64,000 nt of DNA, taken from assembly GCA_018401465.1 (NCBI GenBank), contig JAGYKE010000004.1:682001-746000 (forward strand), in the 5' to 3' direction. Below are positions 18,470 through 27,989 of the stretch, piece after piece. Position 1 is the first letter of the stretch. Every line of letters begins with the position of its first letter. The notes under the pieces are model-generated. The model had not been told where the DNA came from. It worked only from the letters and a program-made list of their open reading frames with translations, and searched no databases. The position numbers were made by a program, and so were the translations under genes. The DNA is from Aestuariivita sp. Its GTDB lineage: Bacteria; Pseudomonadota; Alphaproteobacteria; Rhodobacterales; Rhodobacteraceae.

Positions 18470-19909
18470 ATGGCGAAGCAACCCATGTTGAAATTCGTGA
18501 CTGTCGCGCGCGACATGCCCGAAAAGCGTGGCGCAGACGAACGGCGGCAGGATTTCCATGAAATCTATGCCGAATATGCCGACGCTAAGGCCAAGGAACA
18601 GGCCGGGCGCTGCAGCCAGTGCGGCGTGCCCTATTGCCAGACCCATTGCCCGCTGCACAACAACATCCCCGACTGGCTCAAGCTGACGGCCGAGGGCCGG
18701 TTGCGCGAAGCCTACGAGATCAGTCAGGCCACCAATACCTTCCCCGAGATCTGCGGCCGCATCTGCCCGCAGGACCGGCTCTGCGAAGGCAATTGCGTGA
18801 TCGAGCAATCAGGCCACGGCACCGTCACCATCGGGTCGGTCGAGAAATACATCACCGACACCGCGTGGGAAGAAGGCTGGGTCCAGCCGATCCGCCCGAT
18901 GACGGAGCGCACGGAAACCGTTGGCATCATCGGCGCGGGCCCCGGCGGGCTGGCGGCTGCCGAAATGCTGCGCCGCGCCGGTCTGCAGGTCACGGTCTAT
19001 GACCGCTATGACCGCGCGGGCGGGCTGATGACCTATGGCATTCCGGGCTTCAAGCTCGAGAAGGACGTGGTCATGCGCCGGATCGAACAGCTTGAACAGG
19101 GCGGGGTCGCGTTCGAGCTGAACTGCGATGTGGATGCCGATATCTTCGCGGCTCTTCAGGGCGAACATGACGCGATCATCATCGCGACCGGCGTCTACAA
19201 AAGCCGCGATCTGGACCTGCCGGGGTCGGATGCGGCCGGTGTGGTGAAGGCGCTCGACTACCTGACCGCGTCCAACCGCAAGAGCTTCGGCGACGCCGTG
19301 CCCGAATTCGACAGCGGCATGTTGAATGCCGAAGGCCGCAGCGTCGTCGTCATCGGGGGCGGCGATACCGCGATGGACTGCGTGCGCACCGCGATCCGTC
19401 AGGGCGCGACCAGCGTGAAGTGCCTGTACCGCCGCGACCGGGCGAACATGCCCGGATCGCAGCGCGAGGTGCAGAATGCCGAAGAGGAAGGCGTGGTCTT
19501 CGAATGGCTGTCCGCGCCTGCGGGCTTTGCCCTGACGGGCGGCGCGGTGACAGGTGTGCAGGTGCAGAAAATGCGCCTTGGCGCGCCCGATGCGACGGGC
19601 CGCCAGATGCCAGAGGTGATCGAGGGCGCGGATTATGTCGAAGAGGCCGATCTGGTCGTCAAGGCGCTGGGGTTCGAACCCGAAGACCTGCCGCTGATGT
19701 TCGGACAGCCCGAGCTCAAGGTCACGCGCTGGGGCACGATCCGCGCCGAGTACCAGACCGGTCGCACCGCGCTGAAGGGCGTCTATGCCGTGGGCGACAT
19801 CGTGCGCGGTGCGTCGCTGGTCGTCTGGGCGATCCGCGATGGCCGTGACTGCGCGGAAGCGGTGCTGGCTGATCTGGGCGTCGGCAGCGCCGCCATCGCG
19901 GCGGAATGA
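18470..19909 (+). CDS. gltD: Glutamate synthase (NADPH) small subunit
   Basis: FAD- and Fe-S-containing subunit that feeds electrons from NADPH to the large subunit for glutamate formation from glutamine and 2-oxoglutarate. The 479-aa protein shows Cys48, 51, 56 and 60 in CSQCGVPYCQTHC and a second cluster CGRICPQDRLCEGNC. FAD binding is GAGPGGLAAAEML and NADPH binding is VVIGGGDTAMDCVR. The ATG at 18470 is preceded by GGAGG and gives the usual length. It leads a unit with a hydrolase gene and gltB. Confidence 0.96.
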   Translation: MAKQPMLKFVTVARDMPEKRGADERRQDFHEIYAEYADAKAKEQAGRCSQCGVPYCQTHCPLHNNIPDWLKLTAEGRLREAYEISQATNTFPEICGRICPQDRLCEGNCVIEQSGHGTVTIGSVEKYITDTAWEEGWVQPIRPMTERTETVGIIGAGPGGLAAAEMLRRAGLQVTVYDRYDRAGGLMTYGIPGFKLEKDVVMRRIEQLEQGGVAFELNCDVDADIFAALQGEHDAIIIATGVYKSRDLDLPGSDAAGVVKALDYLTASNRKSFGDAVPEFDSGMLNAEGRSVVVIGGGDTAMDCVRTAIRQGATSVKCLYRRDRANMPGSQREVQNAEEEGVVFEWLSAPAGFALTGGAVTGVQVQKMRLGAPDATGRQMPEVIEGADYVEEADLVVKALGFEPEDLPLMFGQPELKVTRWGTIRAEYQTGRTALKGVYAVGDIVRGASLVVWAIRDGRDCAEAVLADLGVGSAAIAAE

Positions 19910-19941
19910 CAATGCCACCGGCCCGTGCATAGGCGACCGCG

Positions 19942-20739
19942 ATGAACGCGCCCGTCCCCTACGATATCCGGCCCGTCCTGCAGGACGATACGCTCCACGC
20001 CTGGTTTCACCGGGGCGAGGGGTCGCGGCTGGTCGTCTCGTTTGCGGGCATCGGCGGCGTTCCAAGCGCCACGCAAGGTTACGAATTCGCGCGGACGGCC
20101 ACGGGCAACGGACGCTATCACGCGCTGTTCTTCGTCGATCCGGGGCGCACCTGGCTGAACGGCGAAGGGCTGATCGACCGGATCGTCACCGAGGTCGAGC
20201 GTCGTGTGGCCGAGACCGGGGCGACGCAGGTCATCACCATCGGCCATTCGATGGGCGGGTTTTCGGCCGCCGTTCTGCCGGCCTTCACGCGCGTCGATCT
20301 TGCGGTCTGCCTTTCGCCGCAGGTGTCGGTGCATCCTGACATCGTCCCGGACGAGGACCGCTGGAAGTTGTGGCGCAGCCGGATCGCAACGCATCGCATC
20401 ACCAGTGTCGCCGACTGCCTGCAGGATGCGACGCGCTACTATGTCTTCTTCGGCCAGCACCCGCGCGAGGCGCCGCAGCGCGACCGCTTTCCGTTGGGGC
20501 CGAACATCTGTCTCTTCACGATGCCTAGCACCGTGCACAACACGCCGCGCCGGATGAAGGTGCGCGGTGTGCTCGATTCGATCATCGGGGCCGTCTTCGA
20601 GGACCGCACGCGACTGGTGCGGCGCATCGCCAAGCAGGACCTGAATGCCCGGCAGATCATCACGCCCACGCGCGGGATGCTCCGCTATGCCAAGATGGAC
20701 GCAGCCCGCGCTGCCGAACTGGAAAGGACGACGACATGA
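19942..20739 (+). CDS. Alpha/beta hydrolase-fold protein between gltD and gltB
   Basis: Predicted serine hydrolase of 265 aa. The nucleophile elbow is ITIGHSMGGFSAA with Ser103. The first strand segment (LVVSFAGIGG) and later Asp/His candidates fit the alpha/beta hydrolase fold. There is no signal peptide, so it is cytoplasmic. Substrate unknown; I see no lid domain typical of lipases. It starts 32 bases after gltD and its stop overlaps the gltB start (ATGA), so it is translated as part of the glutamate synthase unit. A metabolic link is inference from this position only. Confidence 0.8.
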   Translation: MNAPVPYDIRPVLQDDTLHAWFHRGEGSRLVVSFAGIGGVPSATQGYEFARTATGNGRYHALFFVDPGRTWLNGEGLIDRIVTEVERRVAETGATQVITIGHSMGGFSAAVLPAFTRVDLAVCLSPQVSVHPDIVPDEDRWKLWRSRIATHRITSVADCLQDATRYYVFFGQHPREAPQRDRFPLGPNICLFTMPSTVHNTPRRMKVRGVLDSIIGAVFEDRTRLVRRIAKQDLNARQIITPTRGMLRYAKMDAARAAELERTTT

Positions 20740-23700
20740 CGACCTTCGACGCCAATTGGGCCGCCGCCGAGGAAGCCAAGCGCAAGTGGATGGCCGAGAA
20801 CGGCCTGTATTCCGAAGAGGAAGAGCATTCGTCCTGCGGCGTTGGCCTTGTCGTTTCGCTGAACGGCAAGAAGAGCCGCCAGGTGGTGGAACACGGGATC
20901 AACGCGCTGAAGGCCGTGTGGCACCGCGGCGCGGTCGATGCCGATGGCAAGACGGGCGATGGCGCGGGCATTCACGTGCAGATCCCCGTGCCGTTCTTCT
21001 ATGACCAGATCGAACGCACCGGCCACAAGCCGCGGCTGGATCAGCTGATCGCCGTGGGTCAGGTGTTTTTGCCGCGCACCAATTTCGGCGCGCAGGAAAC
21101 CTGCCGCACCATCGTGGAAACCGAAGTTCTGCGCATGGGCTATTACATCTATGGCTGGCGGCACGTGCCGGTGAACGTCAGCGTGCTTGGCGACAAGGCC
21201 AACGCGACGCGCCCCGAGATTGAACAGATCCTGATCGCAAATTCCAAGGGCGTCGACGAAGAGACGTTCGAGCGCGAATTGTATGTCATCCGCCGCCGGA
21301 TCGAGAAGGCCGTGGGCGGCGAAGGGATCCACGGACTTTACATCGCGTCGCTGTCCTGCCGGTCGATCATCTACAAGGGCATGATGCTGGCCGAACAGGT
21401 GGCCGAGTTCTATCCGGACCTGAAAGACCCCCGGTTCGAGAGCGCCTTCGCGATCTATCACCAGCGCTATTCCACCAACACTTTCCCGCAATGGTCGCTG
21501 GCGCAGCCGTTCCGCATGCTCGCCCATAACGGCGAGATCAACACGCTCAAGGGCAACGTCAACTGGATGAAGAGCCACGAGATCCGCATGGCGTCTTCGA
21601 CCTTCGGCGAGATGGCGGACGACATCAAACCGATCATCCCGCAGGGGGCGTCGGATTCCGGCGCGCTCGACGCGGTGTTCGAGGTTCTGGTGCGCGCGGG
21701 CCGGTCGGCACCGATGGCCAAGACCATGCTGGTGCCGGAAAGCTGGTCGAAGCAGGCGGTGGAACTGCCCAAGCCCTGGATCGACATGTATGCCTATTGC
21801 AACGCGGTGATGGAGCCGTGGGACGGCCCCGCGGCGCTGGCCATGACCGACGGTCGCTGGGTCTGCGCCGGGCTTGACCGCAACGGTCTGCGCCCGATGC
21901 GCTATGTCATCACTGGGGATGGCCTCCTGATCGCGGGGTCCGAAGCGGGCATGGTGCCGGTGAACGAAGCCGTCGTGCGCGAAAAGGGCGCGCTTGGCCC
22001 GGGCCAGATGATCGCCGTCGATATGACGGAAGGAAAGCTTTTCAACGACCGCCAGATCAAGGACCGGCTGGCGGCGGCGCAGCCCTTCGGCGACTGGGTT
22101 GGCAAGATCAACGATCTGGACGAGGCGATGTCGGGGATCACCGAGACGCCGCTGTTCACCGGGGCAGAGCTGCGCAAGCGGCAGATCGCGGCGGGCTTCA
22201 CCATCGAGGAACTGGAACAGATCCTTGCCCCCATGGCCGAGGATGCGAAAGAGGCGGTCGCCTCGATGGGCGACGACACGCCGCCCGCGGTCCTGTCCAA
22301 GATGTACCGCCCGCTGTCGCATTATTTCCGGCAGAACTTCAGCCAGGTGACAAACCCGCCCATCGATTCCTTGCGCGAATACCGGGTGATGTCGCTGAAG
22401 ACGCGGTTCGGCAACCTCAAGAACGTGCTGGACGAAGACAGTAGCCAGACCGAGATCATCGTGCTGGAAAGCCCCTTTGTGGCCAATGCCCAGTGGGATG
22501 AACTGGTGCGCCATTTCGATGCGCCGCTCTGCGAGATCGACTGCACGTTCGAGGCGGGTGAGGGTGCGCTGAACGCCGCCCTGCGCCGCATCCGGTCGGA
22601 AGCGGAAGACGCCGTGCGGTCCGGCGCGGGCCATATCGTGCTGACAGATCAGCATTCGGGCCCGGGCAAGGTGGCGATGCCGATGATTCTGGCCACCAGC
22701 GCGGTGCACAGCCACCTGACGCGCAAGGGCCTGCGCACCTTCTGTTCGCTGAACGTGCGCAGCGCGGAATGCATCGACGCGCATTATTTTGCCGTGCTGA
22801 TCGGCTGCGGCGCGACGGTGGTGAACGCCTATCTGGCGGAAGACAGTCTGGCAGACCGGATCAGCCGCGGGCTTCTCGACATGTCGCTGAGCGACGCGGT
22901 GCGCCGCTATCGTGAAGCGATCGATCAGGGTCTGCTGAAGATCATGGCGAAGATGGGCATCAGCGTCGTGTCGTCCTATCGTGGCGGGCTGAACTTCGAG
23001 GCTGTGGGCCTGTCCCGCGCCATGGTCGCCGAATATTTCCCCGGCATGCACAGCCGCATTTCCGGCATCGGCGTCACCGGCATTCAGACCAAGGCCGAAG
23101 AAATTCATCATAAGGGCTGGTTGTCTGGCCTCGACGTGCTGCCCATCGGCGGCTTCTACAAGGCGCGCAAGTCGGGCGAAACCCACGCCTGGGAAGCGAC
23201 GTCGATGCACATGATGCAGACGGCCTGCAACCGGGCGTCGTATGAGTTGTGGAAGCAGTATTCGGCCAAGATGAAGGCGAACCCGCCGATCCATCTGCGT
23301 GATCTGCTGGCGATCAAGCCTTTGGGCGCGCCAGTGCCAATCGAAGAGGTCGAAAGCATCACCGCGATCCGCAAACGGTTCGTGACGCCGGGCATGTCGC
23401 TGGGGGCGCTGTCGCCCGAAGCACACAAGACCCTGAACGTCGCGATGAACCGCATCGGGGCCAAGTCGGACAGCGGCGAGGGCGGGGAAGATCCCGCGCA
23501 TTTCGTGCCGGAACCGAACGGCGACAACCCGTCCGCCAAGATCAAGCAGGTGGCGTCGGGCCGGTTCGGCGTGACGGCGGAATACCTCAACGCCTGCGAG
23601 GAACTGGAGATCAAGGTCGCCCAAGGCGCGAAGCCCGGCGAGGGAGGACAATTGCCCGGCATGAAGGTGACCGCGCTGATCGCGCGCCTGCGCCATTCGA

Positions 23701-25268
23701 CCCCGGGCGTGACGCTGATCAGCCCGCCGCCGCACCACGACATCTACAGCATCGAAGACCTTGCGCAGCTGATCTACGACCTCAAGCAGATCAACCCGCG
23801 CGCCAAGGTCACGGTGAAACTGGTGTCGGCCTCGGGCGTCGGCACGATTGCGGCGGGCGTGGCCAAGGCCAAGGCCGACGTGATCCTGATCTCGGGCCAT
23901 AACGGTGGCACAGGCGCTTCGCCCGCGACCTCGATCAAGTATGCGGGTCTGCCGTGGGAGATGGGCCTGACCGAGGCGCATCAGGTCCTTGCCATGAACA
24001 ACCTGCGTGACCGCGTGACCCTGCGCACCGATGGTGGGCTGCGCACGGGTCGCGACATTGTCATGGCGGCGATGATGGGGGCTGAGGAATACGGCATCGG
24101 CACCGCCGCGCTCATCGCGATGGGCTGCATCATGGTGCGTCAGTGCCAGTCGAACACCTGTCCGGTGGGCGTCTGCACCCAGGATCCGGCGCTGCGGGAA
24201 AAGTTCACCGGGAATGCCGACAAGGTGGTGAACCTGATCACCTTCTACGCGCAGGAAGTACGGGAAATCCTCGCTTCGATCGGGGCGCGGTCGCTGTCGG
24301 ACGTGATCGGGCGCGCGGACCTGCTGACGCAGGTCAGCCGGGGTGCCGCGAACCTGGACGATCTTGACCTCAACCCCCTGCTGATCACGGTCGATGGGTC
24401 GCAGAACATCGTCTATGACCGCAACAAGCCGCGCAACGTGGTGCCGGATACTCTGGATGCGGAAATCGTACGCGATGCAGCGCGGTTCCTGCAGGACGGC
24501 GAGAAGATGCAGCTGTCCTATGCGGTGCAGAACACGCACCGCACCGTGGGCACCCGCACGTCGAGCCATATCGTGCAGAATTTCGGCATGAAGAACGCGC
24601 TGCAGCCCGATCACCTGACGGTCAAGCTGCAGGGCAGCGCGGGCCAGTCGCTGGGTGCCTTCGCGGCGCCGGGGCTCAAGCTCGAAGTGTCCGGCGACGC
24701 CAACGACTATGTCGGCAAGGGCCTGTCGGGCGGCGTGATCGTGGTGCGCCCGCCGATGGCAAGCCCGCTCAAGGCGGACGAGAACACGATCATCGGCAAC
24801 ACCGTCCTGTACGGCGCGACCGACGGTTACCTCTTCGCGGCGGGCCGTGCGGGCGAACGCTTTGCAGTGCGCAACTCGGGCGCGAAGGTGGTGGTCGAAG
24901 GCTGCGGGTCGAACGGCTGCGAGTACATGACCGGTGGTGTCGCCGTGATTCTGGGCAGCATCGGTGCCAACTTCGGCGCGGGCATGACCGGGGGCATGGC
25001 CTATCTCTATGACCCCGAAGGCAAGGCGCAGACCCTGATGAACATGGAAACGCTGGTGACCTGCCCGGTCACGGTGGATCACTGGGAACATCAGCTCAAG
25101 GGCCTGATCGAACGCCACGCGAAGGAGACGGGCAGCCGCAAGGCTGCCGACATTCTCCAGCACTGGGACGTGGAGCGGACGAACTTCCTCCAGATCTGCC
25201 CGAAGGAGATGCTGATCCACCTGCCCGCGCCGCTGGCGATCGAGGAAAAGGCGATGCCGGCCGAGTGA
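20736..25268 (+). CDS. gltB: Glutamate synthase large subunit
   Basis: Large subunit of GOGAT, 1510 aa. The N-terminal class II glutamine amidotransferase domain becomes active after removal of a 33-residue propeptide, leaving Cys34 (HSSCGVGLV) as nucleophile. Central and FMN-binding synthase domains follow; the 3Fe-4S cysteines are in CIMVRQCQSNTCPVGVC. The C-terminal GXGXG beta-helix domain is present (GSNGCEYMTGGVAVILG). Length is as expected. It is coupled to the upstream hydrolase and followed by a strong terminator. Confidence 0.97.
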   Translation: MTTFDANWAAAEEAKRKWMAENGLYSEEEEHSSCGVGLVVSLNGKKSRQVVEHGINALKAVWHRGAVDADGKTGDGAGIHVQIPVPFFYDQIERTGHKPRLDQLIAVGQVFLPRTNFGAQETCRTIVETEVLRMGYYIYGWRHVPVNVSVLGDKANATRPEIEQILIANSKGVDEETFERELYVIRRRIEKAVGGEGIHGLYIASLSCRSIIYKGMMLAEQVAEFYPDLKDPRFESAFAIYHQRYSTNTFPQWSLAQPFRMLAHNGEINTLKGNVNWMKSHEIRMASSTFGEMADDIKPIIPQGASDSGALDAVFEVLVRAGRSAPMAKTMLVPESWSKQAVELPKPWIDMYAYCNAVMEPWDGPAALAMTDGRWVCAGLDRNGLRPMRYVITGDGLLIAGSEAGMVPVNEAVVREKGALGPGQMIAVDMTEGKLFNDRQIKDRLAAAQPFGDWVGKINDLDEAMSGITETPLFTGAELRKRQIAAGFTIEELEQILAPMAEDAKEAVASMGDDTPPAVLSKMYRPLSHYFRQNFSQVTNPPIDSLREYRVMSLKTRFGNLKNVLDEDSSQTEIIVLESPFVANAQWDELVRHFDAPLCEIDCTFEAGEGALNAALRRIRSEAEDAVRSGAGHIVLTDQHSGPGKVAMPMILATSAVHSHLTRKGLRTFCSLNVRSAECIDAHYFAVLIGCGATVVNAYLAEDSLADRISRGLLDMSLSDAVRRYREAIDQGLLKIMAKMGISVVSSYRGGLNFEAVGLSRAMVAEYFPGMHSRISGIGVTGIQTKAEEIHHKGWLSGLDVLPIGGFYKARKSGETHAWEATSMHMMQTACNRASYELWKQYSAKMKANPPIHLRDLLAIKPLGAPVPIEEVESITAIRKRFVTPGMSLGALSPEAHKTLNVAMNRIGAKSDSGEGGEDPAHFVPEPNGDNPSAKIKQVASGRFGVTAEYLNACEELEIKVAQGAKPGEGGQLPGMKVTALIARLRHSTPGVTLISPPPHHDIYSIEDLAQLIYDLKQINPRAKVTVKLVSASGVGTIAAGVAKAKADVILISGHNGGTGASPATSIKYAGLPWEMGLTEAHQVLAMNNLRDRVTLRTDGGLRTGRDIVMAAMMGAEEYGIGTAALIAMGCIMVRQCQSNTCPVGVCTQDPALREKFTGNADKVVNLITFYAQEVREILASIGARSLSDVIGRADLLTQVSRGAANLDDLDLNPLLITVDGSQNIVYDRNKPRNVVPDTLDAEIVRDAARFLQDGEKMQLSYAVQNTHRTVGTRTSSHIVQNFGMKNALQPDHLTVKLQGSAGQSLGAFAAPGLKLEVSGDANDYVGKGLSGGVIVVRPPMASPLKADENTIIGNTVLYGATDGYLFAAGRAGERFAVRNSGAKVVVEGCGSNGCEYMTGGVAVILGSIGANFGAGMTGGMAYLYDPEGKAQTLMNMETLVTCPVTVDHWEHQLKGLIERHAKETGSRKAADILQHWDVERTNFLQICPKEMLIHLPAPLAIEEKAMPAE

Positions 25269-25292
25269 AGCCGCGCCGTCTGAGCAACGCAA

Positions 25293-25319
25293 AGCCCCGG
25301 TCCTGTGCCGGGGCTTTTT
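25293..25319 (+). terminator. Intrinsic terminator of the glt unit
   Basis: Perfect 8-bp GC-rich stem (AGCCCCGG / CCGGGGCT) with a 7-base loop, followed by a T-run, about 25 bases after the gltB stop. It ends the gltD-hydrolase-gltB transcript and separates it from mtgA. Confidence 0.88.
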
Positions 25320-25364
25320 GTTTCAGGACTTTTCGGATTGTGGCCGGGCTCATATAGACGATCC

Positions 25365-26096
25365 ATGGCGAAACGGGCTGGCAAGACGAAAGGCAGGCAA
25401 TCCGGCGCGCGGGCCGCGCGGCGCGGGCCTGTCAGGCTTGTCTGGTTCCTGCTGCTGCGGGCGACCACGGTTGTGATCCTTGGCGTCGTCGCGCTGGTCT
25501 GCCTGTTCGCGTTGGTCAATCCGCCGACGACGCACACGATCTGGTCCGAGGGGCGCCGCCTGGGCGGGGTCGAACAGACGTGGGTGCCGCTGGATCGGGT
25601 GGCCCCGGTGATGGCGCGCGCCGTGGTGGCGGCCGAGGATGCGAATTTCTGCCAGCACTGGGGGTTCGATGTCGAGGCGATCCGCACTGCGATCAACGCA
25701 GGGGCGGGGCGCGGCGCCTCGACCATCAGCCAGCAGGTCGTGAAGAACGTGTTTCTCTGGCAGGAACGGTCCTGGCCGCGCAAGGCGCTCGAGGCCGCGA
25801 TCACGCCTGCGGTCGAGGCGGTCTGGAGCAAACGGCGCATCCTCGAAGTCTATCTCAACGTGGCCGAATTCGGCGAAGGCGTCTTCGGGGTCGAGGCGGC
25901 GGCGCAGCATCATTTCGGCGTCGCCGCGAAGGACCTGACCGATGTGCAGGCGGCGCGGCTGGCCGCCGTGCTGCCCGCACCCAAGCAGAGATCGGCCTCG
26001 CGCCCGTCCGAGTTTGTCCGCAGCCGTGCGGCGCGGATCCTCGACGGGGCGGCTACCATCCGCGCAGATGGGCGCGCGGCCTGTTTCGAGGATTGA
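25365..26096 (+). CDS. mtgA: Monofunctional biosynthetic peptidoglycan transglycosylase
   Basis: GT51 glycosyltransferase polymerising lipid II into glycan strands, 243 aa. A single N-terminal membrane helix (around residues 22-47, WFLLLRATTVVILGVVALV) anchors it facing the periplasm. The catalytic Glu is in AVVAAEDANFCQHWGFD, and the second conserved region reads STISQQVVKNVFLW. No transpeptidase domain is attached. The start is the first ATG after the glt terminator. Confidence 0.93.
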   Translation: MAKRAGKTKGRQSGARAARRGPVRLVWFLLLRATTVVILGVVALVCLFALVNPPTTHTIWSEGRRLGGVEQTWVPLDRVAPVMARAVVAAEDANFCQHWGFDVEAIRTAINAGAGRGASTISQQVVKNVFLWQERSWPRKALEAAITPAVEAVWSKRRILEVYLNVAEFGEGVFGVEAAAQHHFGVAAKDLTDVQAARLAAVLPAPKQRSASRPSEFVRSRAARILDGAATIRADGRAACFED

Positions 26097-26152
26097 AAAC
26101 CCCCCGTCCATTGGGCACACAGGGTCAGCCCTTTTTGAAGGTTCCGACCATC

Positions 26153-26818
26153 ATGGCCCGATTGTTCCACGTTCCCCTGTCCCCCTTCTGCCGGAAGGTG
26201 CGGCTGAGCCTTGCCGAAAAGAAGATCGAGGTGGAACTCGTCGAGGAGCGCTATTGGGAAAAGGACGCCGATTTCCTGCGCCGCAACCCGGCGGGCAAGG
26301 TGCCGGTGATCAAGCTGGATGGGCGCATGATGTCGGAAAGCGCCGCGATCTGCGAATACATCGAGGAAACCCGGCCCGAGCCGCCGCTCATGCCGCGCGA
26401 CGCCGAGGGGCGGTTCGAAATGCGACGTCTGGTGTCGTGGTTCGACGACAAGTTCCACAACGAGGTGACGTCGAAGCTGCTGTATGAGCGGGTCAACAAG
26501 AAGATGATGAAGGCCGGCTATCCCGACAGCGGCAACGTCAAGGCCGGCGCGCGGGCGATCAAGTATCATCTCGATTACATGGCATGGCTTTTGGACCATC
26601 GCCGCTGGCTCGCCGGCGACACGATGACGCTGGCCGATTTCGCGGCCGCCGCGCATCTGTCATCGCTTGACTATATCTCGGACGTGGACTGGAACCGCAG
26701 CGCGGTGGTCAAGGACTGGTATGCCAAGATCAAGAGCAGGCCCGCCTTCCGGTCGATCCTGGCTGATCAGGTGCCGGGCTTTCCGCCGCCTGCGCATTAT
26801 GCCGACCTCGATTTCTGA
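26153..26818 (+). CDS. Glutathione S-transferase family protein
   Basis: 221-aa protein with an N-terminal thioredoxin-like GST domain (LSPFCRKVRLSLAEKK, then NPAGKVPVIK and the glutathione-contacting SESAAICEYIE). An all-helical C-terminal domain ends in LAGDTMTLADFAAAAHL. A Cys in the PFC position suggests an omega/beta-like class with thiol chemistry instead of Tyr/Ser conjugation. Substrate is unknown. It lies 56 bases after mtgA and before queG. Confidence 0.88.
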   Translation: MARLFHVPLSPFCRKVRLSLAEKKIEVELVEERYWEKDADFLRRNPAGKVPVIKLDGRMMSESAAICEYIEETRPEPPLMPRDAEGRFEMRRLVSWFDDKFHNEVTSKLLYERVNKKMMKAGYPDSGNVKAGARAIKYHLDYMAWLLDHRRWLAGDTMTLADFAAAAHLSSLDYISDVDWNRSAVVKDWYAKIKSRPAFRSILADQVPGFPPPAHYADLDF

Positions 26819-26828
26819 TCATCCGGGT

Positions 26829-26889
26829 CGAGGGGGGCTCTGCCCCCCGCCTTCGGCTCCCCCCGGGATATTTTTGAACCCGAAGAAGC
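26829..26889 (+). repeat. REP-like intergenic element, copy A
   Basis: Hairpin with 7-bp arms (GGGGGGC, TCT, GCCCCCC at 26832-26848), then a CCCCCGGGATATTT block and a CCCGAAGAAG tail running up to the queG start. Copies B (41397) and C (50240) share the same parts in the same order. It lies between two codirectional genes. Confidence 0.75.
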
Positions 26890-27921
26890 ATGGACCGGCT
26901 TAAGGACAGGCTGGTTGCGCGGGCCCTTGAGGAAGGGTTCGTGGCGGCGCGGGTCTGCCGGCCCGATGCGGTGCCGGACGTGCCCGGGCGGCTGCGCGCC
27001 TGGCTGGAGGCCGGGTATCACGGGGAGATGGGCTGGATGGAGCGGCGGGTGGAGTGGCGGGGCGATCCGGCCGCGCTCTGGCCCGGGGCGCGGTCGGTGC
27101 TGATGCTGGCCGAGAGCTATGCGCCCGAGACCGACCCGATGGAGCGGCTGGGCTGGCGGGACCGGGGGGTGATTTCGGTCTATGCGCAGAACCGCGATTA
27201 CCATGATCTGGTCAAGAAGCGGCTGAAGCGGCTGGCGCGCTGGCTGATCGCCGAGGCGGGCGGCGAGGTGAAGGTGTTCGTCGACACCGCCCCGGTGCCG
27301 GAAAAGGCGCTGGGACAGGCGGCGGGGCTGGGCTGGCAGGGTAAGCACACCAACCTTCTGAGCCGGGATTGGGGCAATTGGGCCTTTTTAGGGTCTGTTT
27401 TCACAACGCTGGAGCTGGAGCCCGACGCGCCGGAGGTGGATCATTGCGGGTCGTGCCGGGCCTGTCTTGACGCCTGTCCGACGGGGGCCTTCCCGGCGCC
27501 TTACGTGCTGGATGCGCGGCGGTGCATTTCGTACCTCACGATCGAACATCACGGGCCGGTGGACGAGGGCCTGCGCCCCCTGATGGGCAACCGCATCTAT
27601 GGCTGCGACGATTGCCTGGCGGTCTGTCCGTGGAACAAGTTCGCGGTGGCGGCGCGCGACATCGGCTATGCCGCGCGCGCCGATCTGGTGGCGCCGCGTC
27701 TGGCCGACCTCGCGGCGCTCGACGATGCGGGGTTCCGGGCGCGGTTTTCCGGATCGCCCATCAAGCGGATCGGGCGGGGGCGGTTCGTGCGCAACGTGCT
27801 TTATGCCATCGGCAATTCGGGGGATGCGGCCCTTGTGCCGGTGGCGCAGCGTCTGACCGGTGACCCCGATCCGGTGGTGGCCGATGCCGCCGCCTGGGCG
27901 GTGAAACGTCTGTCGGAATGA
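26890..27921 (+). CDS. queG: Epoxyqueuosine reductase QueG
   Basis: Catalyses the last step of queuosine formation in tRNA, reducing epoxyqueuosine with cobalamin and Fe-S clusters. The 343-aa protein carries two [4Fe-4S] motifs, [16 protein letters not shown] and [13 protein letters not shown], after an N-terminal cobalamin-binding domain. A C-terminal HEAT-like tail ends the protein. The ATG directly follows the GAAGAAG end of a REP-like element, which may supply its ribosome-binding site. Confidence 0.95.
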   Translation: MDRLKDRLVARALEEGFVAARVCRPDAVPDVPGRLRAWLEAGYHGEMGWMERRVEWRGDPAALWPGARSVLMLAESYAPETDPMERLGWRDRGVISVYAQNRDYHDLVKKRLKRLARWLIAEAGGEVKVFVDTAPVPEKALGQAAGLGWQGKHTNLLSRDWGNWAFLGSVFTTLELEPDAPEVDHCGSCRACLDACPTGAFPAPYVLDARRCISYLTIEHHGPVDEGLRPLMGNRIYGCDDCLAVCPWNKFAVAARDIGYAARADLVAPRLADLAALDDAGFRARFSGSPIKRIGRGRFVRNVLYAIGNSGDAALVPVAQRLTGDPDPVVADAAAWAVKRLSE

Positions 27922-27989
27922 CGCAAAGGGACAAGACCGGTCGCGGCGGCGCACTAGAACCGGCAAAGCGATAACGAAAGGGGCGGGCA

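Noticed and set aside
20685-25292. 1535-codon open frame antisense to gltB
   Set aside because: Mirror of a real high-GC gene; His/Arg-rich composition and no recognisable domain. The same applies to long antisense frames opposite ftsK (56206-59130) and 43580-45679.
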